64,000 nucleotides of DNA from Polyangium sp. 6x1 (GTDB lineage: Bacteria > Myxococcota_A > Polyangia > Polyangiales > Polyangiaceae), in contig NZ_JARZHH010000001.1 in NCBI RefSeq assembly GCF_029946515.1, forward strand, positions 730,821 through 794,820. The letters run 5' to 3'. The notes beneath the pieces are model-generated. The model made no database searches. It was not told the DNA's origin and was given only the letters and a program-made list of their open reading frames with translations. The position numbers were made by a program, and so were the translations under genes. Positions 7,112 to 17,073 of this stretch are shown one piece after another; the stretch's first letter is position 1, and each line of letters starts with the position of its first letter.

Positions 7112-9973
7112 TTATCGCTGCGCTCGCGCGCGAGCCCCACGAATGCGGCGCGCGACCACGAGCGCGACGAGCGCCGCGGCCCCGCCCCAGGCCGCGCGTG
7201 TTCCCTCGTCCCTCCCCGCGACCTCGCATCCGCAGCCCCGCGCCCCGCCTGGCGGAACCGCGCCGCGCGCCGCCGACGTGGCCTCGTCCTTCGCGGGCGT
7301 CACGCCTTCGAGGGGCCCCCACGCGCCGGATACGATGAAGCTCGCCCAGTAGTACGGGTGGCTGTATTCCGAGCGCTCGAGCAGGGCGAGCTGCGATTCT
7401 CGCATCGCCTCGGTGCGCCCTTTTCCTTCCCGGAAGAGCTTCTGGTAATAACTCGTCATGAGGTCCCGCGTGGCCTCGTCGTCCACCTGCCACAGGCTCA
7501 TCACCTGCGTCTCGGATCCCGCGAGCACGAGCGCGCGCCGGAGGCCCCGGATGCCCTCGCTCCCGGCCCGTTTGCCGAGGCCCGTCTCGCACGCGCTCAG
7601 CACCACGAGCTCCGTGCCCCCGAGATCGAGCGACGAGGCCTCGTACGCCGTGAGAATCCCGTCGTCCACCTGCCCTTTGCGCACGTTCGCGCCGGCGAGC
7701 GCGATTCCCGAAAGAAACATCGGATGCGGCACCGGCAGCTTTTTCCCGTCCACCTCCGACGTGATCTTCGGCAGGCTCTCGGGCGGCACGTCGAGCTCGA
7801 GCCCGCGGCTGGTCCCCTGCCCGGCTCTCCCGTCGCCATCCAGAAAAAACCCGTGCGTCGCGACGTGCAGGATCCGCGGCGACGACGCCTGCTTCAGCGC
7901 CGTCTCCGTGGCGACCCTTTCGAGCCGCACCGAGGGATCGGGCATGAAACGTCGAATCGCCTCCGCCTCCTCCGCGGTGCCCGGGAGCTCGGAGAACTTG
8001 ATTCGCGCAATCCTGGGCAGCGAATTCTTCGGCGCGTCGGGCAGCGCCGCCGCCCCCGCCTCGCCCGGCGCATCGTAATCGGGGTTCGCGACGAGCAGCG
8101 GCGGAGACCGCCGGGCCCCGCTCGCGCCGAGCCGCAGCAAATCACGCCCCGTCGACAGATACGTGAACGAGTATTTGGAGATCAAATACTTGTTGTCATG
8201 CCCGATGAGCGCGCCGAAGGGGATCCGGGCGAGCTCCGCGTCGGGCGAGATCAGCACGTGCTTCACCCCGCCGAGCCTCGTGGCGACCAGCCCGAAGACG
8301 ACGTCGTGCAGGAGGACGAGCTGCCGACCCACGTCGTCGAACCGCACCGTGGGATCCTGCAAACCCCTCCGGATGATCTCCACCTTCCGCTCGACCTCGA
8401 ACGCGTCGACGCTCAACTGGTGGTACCAGATGTCGCCGTCCGGAAAGAGCACGTAGACGATGTACCGCGGCGGACCGAGCGTCTCGCTCGCCGCGCTGTA
8501 GAAATGGGTGTCGCGCGGCACGTACCGAACAAACTCCATCAGCACCGCGTCCTTTGGAATGCGGGCGGCGACGGCCTCGATCGTCACCTTCGCCGTGGCG
8601 CGTCGATACCCCGCGCTATGCTCGGCGATCCGGGCCTCGATCGCGTCGGCCTCCGCGCGGAGCCGGTCCGTCTCGGCGTTGTGCTCGGCCACGGTCATTC
8701 CGCGGGGCCCGCGCGTCATGGCGGCCGCGTAGGCGCCGCGCACACGGGCGAGGTCGTCCAGCAATTTGCGGTCCTCGGGGCTCATGCGCGCGCGCAGCGC
8801 GCCGATGTGCCCGGCCGACGCTTCGAGGACGCGCGCCTTGTTCCGCAGCACCGCGCCCAATGCCATGCGCATGGCCTCCGGCCGTCCCGCTCCTTGGCCC
8901 CCGTATTCGAACGAGACGACGCGATCCATGAGCCTCTCCAGGCGCTTCGCGTAGAGCGTCTTGTCCTCCTCGCTCCCGCCGACGAGCGCGCTCTCCAGCC
9001 ATTGCTCCTCGATATCGAGCGCCTTCTGGTTGAGCTCTGCGGTCCGCTTCCAGTCGAGCCGAGCCCAGAGGAGCGCCCAGTCGCTATAGAACGTGGCGAG
9101 GTCGGGGTGCCGGGGCCCGAGCGTCTTCGTGAGGATCGCTTCGCCTTTTTGAAAATACTGCTCGGCTTGGTCTTTCTGGTTCGACCCCGTCAAGAACACC
9201 CCGATGTTCTGGTACAGCCGGCCCACGTTGGGGTGGTTCGTCCCGTGCACACGCTCGGCGATCGGCAGCGCGCGGTTGAACTGCTCGGCGGCCTTGCCGT
9301 ATTGGCCCAGGCCTCGGTACAGCGCGCCGAGGCTGCCGAGGTCGACCAGCAACGAACGCTCGGGGCCGGTTTTTTCGTGGAACGAGATCGCCCGCAAATA
9401 GAGCTTTTCGGCCTGCGCGAGCTTCCCGGTCGCCATGTAAAGCCCGGCGAGATTTGCGAGCACCGTCCCGAGCGCCGATGCGCGCGGCGCTCCGCCCTTC
9501 TCTTCGAGGGCGATGGCGCGCTCGTACGCCTTCTCGGCGGCATTCCAATCGCCCTTGGTCTTGAGCAGCGTGGCGAGATTGCCGAGGGCCGTGGCGAGCA
9601 GATCGTCGGGCCCCTTCGAGGCCTCCAGGATCTCGACGGCGCGGCGCAAGAACCCCTCGGCCTTCGGGTAATCGCCGGTCGAGAAGTACATCCCGCCGAG
9701 ATCGGAGAGCGCCGAGCCCGTCTTCGCGTGCTCCTTGCCGAATTTCTGCTCGCGCAGCGCGACGAGCTTCTGCGCCGCCGCGAGGGCCTCCGCGAGCTTT
9801 CCTGCGGCGTAGAGCGCCTCGACGTCCTTTTCGAGCTTCTCGTCGTCGGCGAGCGCCGCGGCCGGCTTCGCGGGGGCGTCCGCGCCCGCGGCCCCTCCCG
9901 CGAGCGTGCCGAGGGCGAGGGCGAGGGCGAGGGCGACGTTCGCGAGGCGGCGCATCGCTTTCGGTTCTACCAT
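7112..9973 (-). CDS. TPR-CHAT caspase-like protease with signal peptide and MYXO-CTERM-like tail
   Basis: 953 residues from ATG 9973; a start at 9955 (MRRLANVALALALA) would give a more typical signal peptide. Order: Sec signal to ~30; tetratricopeptide repeats at ~40-330 (units such as 'GDYPKAEGFLRRAVEILEAS' and 'GNLATLLKTKGDWNAAEKAY'); an alpha-helical linker; and a CHAT domain at ~560-890. The catalytic pair is visible as His707 (HVATHGFF) and Cys795 (LSACETG). The last ~45 residues have Cys-x-Cys (GCGCEV), a hydrophobic stretch and Arg-rich end (ARRIRGARARAQR), matching a MYXO-CTERM surface-anchoring signal. CHAT enzymes are clan CD cysteine peptidases, often in conflict or programmed-death systems. 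An exported, anchored form is unusual. The gene diverges from the WGR/MoxR/VWA operon with 32 bp between starts. Confidence 0.9.
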   Translation of the reverse strand: MVEPKAMRRLANVALALALALGTLAGGAAGADAPAKPAAALADDEKLEKDVEALYAAGKLAEALAAAQKLVALREQKFGKEHAKTGSALSDLGGMYFSTGDYPKAEGFLRRAVEILEASKGPDDLLATALGNLATLLKTKGDWNAAEKAYERAIALEEKGGAPRASALGTVLANLAGLYMATGKLAQAEKLYLRAISFHEKTGPERSLLVDLGSLGALYRGLGQYGKAAEQFNRALPIAERVHGTNHPNVGRLYQNIGVFLTGSNQKDQAEQYFQKGEAILTKTLGPRHPDLATFYSDWALLWARLDWKRTAELNQKALDIEEQWLESALVGGSEEDKTLYAKRLERLMDRVVSFEYGGQGAGRPEAMRMALGAVLRNKARVLEASAGHIGALRARMSPEDRKLLDDLARVRGAYAAAMTRGPRGMTVAEHNAETDRLRAEADAIEARIAEHSAGYRRATAKVTIEAVAARIPKDAVLMEFVRYVPRDTHFYSAASETLGPPRYIVYVLFPDGDIWYHQLSVDAFEVERKVEIIRRGLQDPTVRFDDVGRQLVLLHDVVFGLVATRLGGVKHVLISPDAELARIPFGALIGHDNKYLISKYSFTYLSTGRDLLRLGASGARRSPPLLVANPDYDAPGEAGAAALPDAPKNSLPRIARIKFSELPGTAEEAEAIRRFMPDPSVRLERVATETALKQASSPRILHVATHGFFLDGDGRAGQGTSRGLELDVPPESLPKITSEVDGKKLPVPHPMFLSGIALAGANVRKGQVDDGILTAYEASSLDLGGTELVVLSACETGLGKRAGSEGIRGLRRALVLAGSETQVMSLWQVDDEATRDLMTSYYQKLFREGKGRTEAMRESQLALLERSEYSHPYYWASFIVSGAWGPLEGVTPAKDEATSAARGAVPPGGARGCGCEVAGRDEGTRAAWGGAAALVALVVARRIRGARARAQR

Positions 9974-10005
9974 CGCTCGCCGGGCGCGTGGTAGCCTCCC
10001 GCGCC
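9974..10005. promoter_or_regulatory. 32-bp divergent gap between CHAT gene and five-gene operon
   Basis: The start codons at 9973 (minus) and 10006 (plus) are only 32 bp apart. There is no room for two separate promoters, so promoter elements must overlap one another or lie inside the first codons of the opposite gene. This arrangement often means joint control. No clear -35/-10 pair was recognised here. Confidence 0.35.
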
Positions 10006-13000
10006 ATGCGTCGGTTCGAGTTCATCGAAGGGTCCTCGAAGAAGTTCTGGCAGATCGAGCGCGATGGCTCGCAGCTCTCGATCCAGTGGGGCAAGATCGG
10101 CTCTGCCGGTCAAAGCCAGATCAAGGATTTTCCGACTGATCCGAAGGCCCAGGCCGAGCACGACAAGCTCGTCGCCGAGAAGACCAAAAAGGGCTACGTC
10201 GAGGTCGCGGCCCCGGACGCAGCGGCGACGCCGGCCCCGGCCCCCAAAAAGCCCGCGGCCGCAGCGGCGCCGGCCGCCCCGAGCGCGACGGAGGCCCCGG
10301 CCCCGAAAGCGGCGAGCGCCCCCTCCGCAGACGAACCCGCGACCGCGCCTTTGCCTCTGCAATCGGCGCCCGTCGTCGTCGACAGCGCTCCGCTCGAGGA
10401 CATTGGTCCGAACCTGCGCATGCCCCATCGCAAAGGGGCCCTCCGACCCACGGCCGAGGAGCTTGCGGCCGACCCTTGGCAGACGCTGCAAAGCGCGTGG
10501 AGCGCCCTGGCACGCCATTACGCTTGGGACGACATGACGATCCCCGCCGAGCTCGTGCCCACCGTGCGCGAGGTCGTCGCCTGGTTCCAAGGGAAAGGCC
10601 CGGCGCCGCTCTCGCCGCTCGCCGCCGCCTCGGTCCTCACCATGCTCGATGTCCCCATGGGGACGCCCGCTTTGCCTTTCTTGCGTGCCGTCGCCGACGC
10701 CTCGATCGCCAAAGACGGCCCGGCGTGGCTCATCGACGCGGTCCTTGCCACGATGCGCGTCCGCGTCGACCCCTACCCGTCCCAGGTTCTCAAGGGCGAG
10801 GCCAAAGCGTTCCAGGCATTGGTTCTTCACCCGGAGACCACGGGCCCCTTCGAGCTCGCATGGGCGGGGAGCACCGTCTTTTCGTTTTATACGCAAAACC
10901 TCCCCGAGGACACGTACGCCGCCGTCATCGCGGCCCTCACGGCCCGCTGGCACACGTTCTCTTACTGGCAAAAGCGCCTCGTCCTCACCTTGACCCCCGA
11001 CCACACGCCGCTCGCGGACGCGCTCGGCGAGGACTGGCTCGCCTGCGACGGTCACATCGAGGGGTACGTCCGGGCCTCGTGGGACAAGGACGGCATGAAG
11101 CCGGATTTCCATTTCGCGTACTCGCGCCCGATGCTCGTCAAGCTCGCGAAGAAGACCGTCGGGATGTCGTTCTCCGGCGGCTACCTCGGGGGATATCTCT
11201 GGACGCTGCTCGACCTCTGCGGCGCGGACGTCGTCCCGGTTTGCCGGCTCCATTGCGACAGCGCCGATTACCCGGGCAGCATCGTCGAAGGCCTCGAGGT
11301 CGCGGCGTACGTCCGCGGGCCCGAGACCGCCTCGCTCATGGTCTCGCAGCTCGCGCAGAAGCGCGAAGTCGCCCAGGTCGCCGAGGCATGGCTCACGAAA
11401 AACCCCGCGCTCGCTGTTCCTGCGCTCGCCGACGCAATCGCCGCGGCCTCGGCGATCGGGGATCGGGCCGCGCCGGTGTTCCTCGGGATCGACCGCGCGC
11501 ACCCGGGCCTCGCCGACAAGGTCGACATCCGCCCCGCCGCGCGAACCGCCGTCCAGAAACTGCGGGAAAAAATGGCCCCGCGGGCCGAGGCCTCGCCGGA
11601 GGAATTGCCCCGCGTGCTCGCCAATCCCCCCTGGCTCTCGGGCCGGAAGGCCGCCGCGCTCCCCGTCGTCGCGAATGTCGCGATGAAGGCGTATCCCGAC
11701 GCGCTGCACGACCCCTACGGGGAGCTCGCGCTCGCCAAAACGGACCGCACGCAGACGAGGAAACACACGAAGACGTCCTTCGAGGAGGCGTCCGAAAACC
11801 TCGGCCATCGCTGGGCCGGCAAGTACGTCTCGGGCCGGCTGAACGAGCTCTCGGACGCGGACGTCAAGCGTGCCTTCACCGAGTGGCCCGTGCGCGCGTG
11901 GGACGCCGGCAATGGCCTGCTCGTCCCGCTCGTGGTCCTCGGCGAAGACGCGATCGCCGGATATCCCCGCATCGCCAATGGCAATGCTGCACTCTTTTCG
12001 GCCGCCCTCGCCGACATCGTCGAGTCCCCGCGGCTCGCGACGTTCTTTGCTCACGCGCGCGCCCTGAAATCGGCGCGCAAATCGGCGCAGCGGTGGTTCT
12101 TGAAGTTCCCGAAGGCCGCGGCCGTGGGCCTCATCCCCGCGGCCGTCGCGCAACCGACCCAGGCGCGGGAGCGCGCGGAGGAAGCGCTGCGCTTCCTCGT
12201 CACGAAGGGCCACGGTGAAATCGTCCGCGAGGTCGCCGAATCCTACGGCCCCGAGGTCGCGGCCGCCGTGAAGGCCGCCCTCTCCGCGGATCCGCGCGAT
12301 CGCGTCCCCACGAAGCTGCCGAAGATCGGCGATTGGTGCAAGGCGGAGGCCCTGCCGCCCTTGCTCCTCGCGGGCCGCGCGAAGGCCTTGCCGCGCGCCG
12401 CGGTCGAGGCCGTCTTCGTCATGCTGACGATCTCCACGCCCGAGAACGTGTATGCCGGCATCGAGGACGTGATCACCGCCTGTGATCCGGCCTCGCTGGA
12501 GGAGTTTTCCTGGGCGATCTTCAATGAATGGCAGCGCGCCGGGGGTCCTTCCAAGGAGGCGTGGGGCTTTCAGCAGCTCGCGCTCCTCGGCGGCGACAAC
12601 GTCGCGCGCAAGCTCACGCCGCTCATCCGCGCCTGGCCCGGGGAAAACCTCCAAGCCCGCGCCGTCTCGGGCCTCGACATCCTCGCGCGCATCGGCTCCG
12701 ACCTCGCGCTGATGCACCTCAATGGCGTCGCGCAGAAGGTGAAGTTCAAGGGCCTGCAGGAAAAGGCCCGCGAGAAAATGGACGAGGTCGCGCAGAACCG
12801 CGGCCTCTCCGCCGACGAGCTCGCCGACCGGCTCGTGCCCGACCTCGACCTCGACGCGGACGGCTCGCGCACGCTCGATTTCGGCCCGCGGCAGTTCCGC
12901 GTCGGATTCGACGAGGCCTTGAAGCCGTTCGTCGTGGATGGGTCCGGGAAAAACCTCTCGGATCTTCCGAAGCCGAACAAATCGGACGACGCCGCGAAGG

Positions 13001-13746
13001 CAAAAGAGGCGGACGCCACCTGGAAGACGCTCAAGAAGGACGTCAAGGCGATCGCCCAGAACCAGATCACGCGGCTCGAGCTCGCGATGTGCGCGGAGCG
13101 GCGCTGGGAGGTGAATTCGTTCCGCGCCCTCTTCCTCGAACATCCATTGCTCGTGCACCTCGTGCGGCGGCTCGTCTGGGGCGTCTACACCGAGGAAGGA
13201 AAATACCTCGGGGCCTTCCGTGTCGCCGAGGACAGCTCGCTCGCCGACGCCGACGACGCGGCCTTCGATTTGCCCGACGGCGCGTACGTCGGCATCGTCC
13301 ACCCGCTCGCGCTGCCGGACGCGACGCGCGCGGCGTTCGGCCAGGTCCTCGGCGATTACAACATCGTCCAGCCCTTCCCGCAGATCGGCCGCGATACGTA
13401 TGCCCCGACGAGCGCCGAGGCGACCGAGAGCGGGATCAAGCGCCGCGCGGGGCAATTCGTCCCCGTGGGCAAGCTCCTCGGCCTCGTCGAGCGCGGCTGG
13501 CGCAAGGGCGAGCCCCAGGACGCGGGCTGGATCTGGGACATGGGAAAACGTTTGCCCGGCGGCGTGGAGGCCACGCTCGGGCTGCGCACCGGCATCAGCG
13601 CCGATATGGAGATGACGGAGCCGAAGCAGGAGCTCGGCGAGGTCTACGTCTCGAAAAACCGCGACGGTTTCAAGCTCGGCGAGCTCTCGCCCGTGGTGTT
13701 CTCGGAGCTCGTGCGCGACCTCGTGCAGCTCGGGAGCGCCTCGTGA
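10006..13746 (+). CDS. WGR domain / DUF4132 (MolR/YehI-like) protein
   Basis: 1,246 residues. The ATG at 10006 begins MRRFEFIEGSSKKFWQI, the natural start of the WGR domain (residues ~1-65, with the W-G-K signature IQWGKIGSAGQ). An Ala/Pro linker at ~66-120 leads into a long helical body. The C-terminal ~200 residues (AERRWEVNSFRALFLEHPL, RRLVWGVYTEEGKYLGAFR, PFPQIGRDTY) are the DUF4132 module. WGR domains bind nucleic acids in PARPs and related proteins. The E. coli relative YehI/MolR sits in the same gene set. Its stop codon overlaps the GTG of the ATPase gene (GTGA). It probably acts as the sensor or target-recognition part of the operon's system. The biochemical role is not established. 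Confidence 0.88.
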   Translation: MRRFEFIEGSSKKFWQIERDGSQLSIQWGKIGSAGQSQIKDFPTDPKAQAEHDKLVAEKTKKGYVEVAAPDAAATPAPAPKKPAAAAAPAAPSATEAPAPKAASAPSADEPATAPLPLQSAPVVVDSAPLEDIGPNLRMPHRKGALRPTAEELAADPWQTLQSAWSALARHYAWDDMTIPAELVPTVREVVAWFQGKGPAPLSPLAAASVLTMLDVPMGTPALPFLRAVADASIAKDGPAWLIDAVLATMRVRVDPYPSQVLKGEAKAFQALVLHPETTGPFELAWAGSTVFSFYTQNLPEDTYAAVIAALTARWHTFSYWQKRLVLTLTPDHTPLADALGEDWLACDGHIEGYVRASWDKDGMKPDFHFAYSRPMLVKLAKKTVGMSFSGGYLGGYLWTLLDLCGADVVPVCRLHCDSADYPGSIVEGLEVAAYVRGPETASLMVSQLAQKREVAQVAEAWLTKNPALAVPALADAIAAASAIGDRAAPVFLGIDRAHPGLADKVDIRPAARTAVQKLREKMAPRAEASPEELPRVLANPPWLSGRKAAALPVVANVAMKAYPDALHDPYGELALAKTDRTQTRKHTKTSFEEASENLGHRWAGKYVSGRLNELSDADVKRAFTEWPVRAWDAGNGLLVPLVVLGEDAIAGYPRIANGNAALFSAALADIVESPRLATFFAHARALKSARKSAQRWFLKFPKAAAVGLIPAAVAQPTQARERAEEALRFLVTKGHGEIVREVAESYGPEVAAAVKAALSADPRDRVPTKLPKIGDWCKAEALPPLLLAGRAKALPRAAVEAVFVMLTISTPENVYAGIEDVITACDPASLEEFSWAIFNEWQRAGGPSKEAWGFQQLALLGGDNVARKLTPLIRAWPGENLQARAVSGLDILARIGSDLALMHLNGVAQKVKFKGLQEKAREKMDEVAQNRGLSADELADRLVPDLDLDADGSRTLDFGPRQFRVGFDEALKPFVVDGSGKNLSDLPKPNKSDDAAKAKEADATWKTLKKDVKAIAQNQITRLELAMCAERRWEVNSFRALFLEHPLLVHLVRRLVWGVYTEEGKYLGAFRVAEDSSLADADDAAFDLPDGAYVGIVHPLALPDATRAAFGQVLGDYNIVQPFPQIGRDTYAPTSAEATESGIKRRAGQFVPVGKLLGLVERGWRKGEPQDAGWIWDMGKRLPGGVEATLGLRTGISADMEMTEPKQELGEVYVSKNRDGFKLGELSPVVFSELVRDLVQLGSAS

Positions 13747-14828
13747 AAAAGAAGCAGGCGGGTTTGCAGCGTGCTCCGGCGGAGATCCATTTCAAGGACG
13801 AGCTCGCGCGGCTCGCCGCGGAGGACACGGGCCCGCGCCCGCCCGGGTGGAAGCTCTCGCCGCGGGCGGTGCGGGCGTTCGTGCTCGGGGATCCGGCGCG
13901 TGACATCAAGCCGAAGTTCGTCGGCCATTCCGCGGTGATCGATCGGGCCATGGTCTCGCTCGCGACCTCGCGCGGGCTCTTGCTCATCGGCGAGCCGGGC
14001 ACGGCGAAGAGCTGGCTTTCGGAGCTCTTGGCCGCGGCGATCTCCGGGCAATCGACGCTCACGGTGCAAGGCAGCGCGGCCACGAGCGAGGACCAGATCA
14101 AGCATTCGTGGAACTACGCTTTGCTCCTCGCCGAGGGCCCGGGCGAGCGCGCGCTCGTGCCCGGCCCCGTGCTCACGGGCATGCGCGACGGCAAGATCGT
14201 TCGATTCGAGGAAATCACGCGGTGCCCGGCCGAGGTGCAGGACGGGCTCCTTTCGATCCTCTCGGATCGCGTCCTCACGATCCCCGAGCTCGGCGAGCAA
14301 GGCGTGGTCTTCGCGCGGGAAGGGTTCAACATCATCGCCACGGCGAACACCCGCGACCGCGGCGTCAATGAAATGAGCGCCGCGCTCAAGCGCCGCTTCA
14401 ATTTCGAGACGCTTTTCCCGATCGGCGACCTCGCGGCCGAGATCGAGCTCGTCCGCCGGGAATCCAGCCGCCTGCTCGACGCCTCGGGCGTGAAAATGAG
14501 CCTGCCCGAGCCGGTGCTCGAAGTCCTCGTCACCACGTTCCGCGAGCTGCGCACGGGGGTCTCCGGCGACGGCCAGCCCGTCGAGCGGCTCTCGACCGTC
14601 CTTTCCACGGCCGAAGCGGTCTCCGTGGCGCACGCGGTCGGCGTCCGGGCGGCGTTCCTCGGCGACGGCGCCGCGCACCCGGGCGACGTGATCGATTGCC
14701 TCGCGGGCGCCGCGGTGAAGGACAGCGCCGAGGACCTGGAGAAGCTGCGGCGGTATCTCGAGACCGTCGTGAGCAAACGCAAGGCGCCGCATTGGGTCGC
14801 GCTGCACGCGGCGCGGTCGAGGCTCTAG
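13743..14828 (+). CDS. MoxR-type AAA+ ATPase (YehL-like)
   Basis: 361 residues from a GTG at 13743 that overlaps the previous stop by 3 nt. Walker A is GEPGTAKS at 83-90, Walker B is KIVRFEEITRC, and sensor 1 is ATANTRDRG. The EIT/E-rich Walker B and the insertion before sensor 1 are as in MoxR ATPases. MoxR proteins act as hexameric chaperone-like ATPases that work on or with VWA-domain partners through the MIDAS site. The VWA partner here is encoded two genes downstream. The protein is cytoplasmic with no export signal. Together with DUF5682, VWA and SWIM proteins it matches the yehL-M-P-Q arrangement of E. coli. ATPase function is near certain; the substrate is unknown. Confidence 0.93.
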   Translation: MKKKQAGLQRAPAEIHFKDELARLAAEDTGPRPPGWKLSPRAVRAFVLGDPARDIKPKFVGHSAVIDRAMVSLATSRGLLLIGEPGTAKSWLSELLAAAISGQSTLTVQGSAATSEDQIKHSWNYALLLAEGPGERALVPGPVLTGMRDGKIVRFEEITRCPAEVQDGLLSILSDRVLTIPELGEQGVVFAREGFNIIATANTRDRGVNEMSAALKRRFNFETLFPIGDLAAEIELVRRESSRLLDASGVKMSLPEPVLEVLVTTFRELRTGVSGDGQPVERLSTVLSTAEAVSVAHAVGVRAAFLGDGAAHPGDVIDCLAGAAVKDSAEDLEKLRRYLETVVSKRKAPHWVALHAARSRL

Positions 14829-14832
14829 GCCC

Positions 14833-17073
14833 GTGTCCGGCAGGCTCCACGTCGTCGGCGTGCGGCACCACAGCCCCGCGTGCGCGCGGCTCGTCGAGGC
14901 CGTGCTCGCGCGCGTCGACCCGGCCGTGGTGCTGATCGAGGGCCCGTCGGACTGGAACGTCAAAATGGCGGAGCTCGCGCTCGACCACGCGCCGCCGATC
15001 GCGATCTTCACGCATTACCTGGCCGAGGACGGCCCGGTCTCGTCGTTCACGCCGTTCTGCGCGTTTTCCCCGGAGTGGGTCGCGCTCCGCTGGGCCTTCG
15101 AGCGAGGGAAGACCACGCGGTTCTGTGATTTGCCCTCGTGGAGCAAGGCGTTCGTCGGCGTCGAGAACCGATACCGCGATGAGGACGACCGCTACGAACA
15201 GGCGATCGAGGCGCTTTGCCGCCGCACCGGCACCTCGGACCTCGACGCCTTGTGGGATCACCTGTTCGAGGGCCGCTCCCCGGACGAGCTCGAACCTGCG
15301 CTCGAAGCCTATTTCAAGCAGATCCGCGGCGATACGGAGGCGGGCGAGCGCGACGCGCCCCGCGAGGCATTCATGCGCGATTATGCCTCGTGGGCGCTCA
15401 CGCGCGGCGACGTCGTCCTCGTTTGCGGCGGGTATCATGCGCCCGCGCTCGCCTGCATCACGCCGGGCGGCCCCGAACCCATCCCTCCGGCGCACCCGCT
15501 CGGCGGCCAGAGCCACCTCGTGCCCTGGACCTATGCCCGCATGGACAACTTCGCCGGATACCAGGCCGGAATGCCCTCGCCGATGTGGTGGGAGCTCGAA
15601 TGGAAGCTCGGGGCGGGCGTGGCGGACGCGATGCTCGATCGCAGCCTGGAAGCCTTGCGCAAGAACACGCAAAGGCCCACGGTCGCCGACCATATCGCGG
15701 TTCGTACGGGCATCGGGGCGCTCGCGGCCTTGCGGGGGCACGAAACGCCGAAGCGCGTGGACGTGCTCGACGGGCTGCTCTCCGCGCTCATCCGCGAGCC
15801 GCTCCCCGGGCCGCCGCCATGGTCGCGGCGCGGCCTCGTGACGGGCGATCTGCACCCCATTCTGGCGACGCTCCTCCGCGCATTCACGGGGGATCGCGTG
15901 GGCCGACTGTCCGCGGAGACGGAAAGGCCGCCGCTCCTCCGCGACGTGCACGAGACGCTCGCGCGCCTCGGGCTCTCGCCCCCGAGAAACCCGCAAACCG
16001 TGGCGCTCGATTGGCGTATCGAGGGGGATCGCGAGCGGCTCCGGGTCCTGCATCGATTGCGGCTCCTCGGGATCCCGGGGTTCGTCCGGGTCCAGGGTCC
16101 GGCGTGGGGCACGGACGCGCGCATGGCCGAGGCATTCAAGCTCGTATGGCGGCCGGATCAGGATCCGGCGATCATCGAGGCCTCGCGCTGGGGCTCGACG
16201 CTCGAAGGCGCGGTCGCCTTGCTCCTGTCGCACCGGCTGCTCGCGGCCGATTCGCTCGGCGCGCGCGTGGACGCGCTTGGAGACGCGGCGTTCGTGGGGC
16301 TCACGAAGCTCGCCGGCGAGATCATCGAGCTCGTGGCGAACGCGGTCGCCACCACGCCCTCGTTCGGCGCGCTCGGGCCGGCGATCGAAAAACTGCTCGG
16401 CCTGTGGCGTCACGGGGAATGGCTGGAGGTCGTCGGCGCGCCGCTCTTTTCGCCGGTGCTGCGCGCGGCCGGCGAGCGGAGTTTGTCGCTGCTCGCAGGC
16501 ATTCAGGGGACGGATTTGCTCCCGGCCGATCTCACCGCGATGCGCTCGCTCGCCGAGCTTTTGCGCCATGGCGAGGCGCTCGGCCTCGGGCCGGACGATA
16601 CGCGCGCCGCGCTCGCACGCAGGGCCTCGGACGGCGCCGCGCCCGCGATGCTGCGCGGCGCCGCGCTCGGCGCGATCTGGCTGCTCGATACCGAGGCCGC
16701 GCCCGTCGATTCGGCCGTCGACGGCGCGCTGTTCGCCTCCTCGGAGGGGCGGCTCGGCGATTACCTCGCGGGCCTGTTTGCCCTCGCGCGTGGGCCCGCG
16801 CTGCGCGACGATCGGCTCATCGGCGCGGTCGACGCGGCGCTCGGCAAGCTCGGCGACGACGCGTTCCTCGCCGCGCTCCCCGCATTGCGGCTCGCCTTTT
16901 CGTGGTTTCCCCCCGCCGAGCGCGCGCGGATCGGCGCGCTCCTCGCCGCGCGCTGGGGCAAACGGCCAGATGCTTCCTGGATCGGGGACGTCCCCGCCGA
17001 CGTTTTGCAGGCCGGCCTCGCGCTCGACGCGCGGGTGCTCTCGTGGGGCCGCGCGCTCGGGGTGCTCGAATGA
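14833..17073 (+). CDS. DUF5682 (YehM-like) protein
   Basis: 746 residues. GTG at 14833, 4 nt after the ATPase stop, gives VSGRLHVVGVRHHSPACAR. The N-terminal ~250 residues carry a GVRHHSP motif near residue 10, then VLIEGPSDW and, later, DVVLVCGGYHAPAL. This pattern of a His pair, an acidic E-G-P motif and a late G-G-x-H resembles TraB/EreA-like putative hydrolase folds, which is how I place DUF5682. The remainder is a long helical region. Its ATG-A overlap with the VWA gene (17070) fixes the operon order. I believe the E. coli counterpart is YehM. A hydrolase activity is plausible but unproven; the His residues would be the ones to test. Confidence 0.82.
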   Translation: MSGRLHVVGVRHHSPACARLVEAVLARVDPAVVLIEGPSDWNVKMAELALDHAPPIAIFTHYLAEDGPVSSFTPFCAFSPEWVALRWAFERGKTTRFCDLPSWSKAFVGVENRYRDEDDRYEQAIEALCRRTGTSDLDALWDHLFEGRSPDELEPALEAYFKQIRGDTEAGERDAPREAFMRDYASWALTRGDVVLVCGGYHAPALACITPGGPEPIPPAHPLGGQSHLVPWTYARMDNFAGYQAGMPSPMWWELEWKLGAGVADAMLDRSLEALRKNTQRPTVADHIAVRTGIGALAALRGHETPKRVDVLDGLLSALIREPLPGPPPWSRRGLVTGDLHPILATLLRAFTGDRVGRLSAETERPPLLRDVHETLARLGLSPPRNPQTVALDWRIEGDRERLRVLHRLRLLGIPGFVRVQGPAWGTDARMAEAFKLVWRPDQDPAIIEASRWGSTLEGAVALLLSHRLLAADSLGARVDALGDAAFVGLTKLAGEIIELVANAVATTPSFGALGPAIEKLLGLWRHGEWLEVVGAPLFSPVLRAAGERSLSLLAGIQGTDLLPADLTAMRSLAELLRHGEALGLGPDDTRAALARRASDGAAPAMLRGAALGAIWLLDTEAAPVDSAVDGALFASSEGRLGDYLAGLFALARGPALRDDRLIGAVDAALGKLGDDAFLAALPALRLAFSWFPPAERARIGALLAARWGKRPDASWIGDVPADVLQAGLALDARVLSWGRALGVLE

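Noticed and set aside
9988..10005. GTG at 9988 as start of the WGR protein
   Set aside because: It adds six residues before the natural first strand of the WGR domain and has no ribosome site; ATG 10006 fits the domain start.
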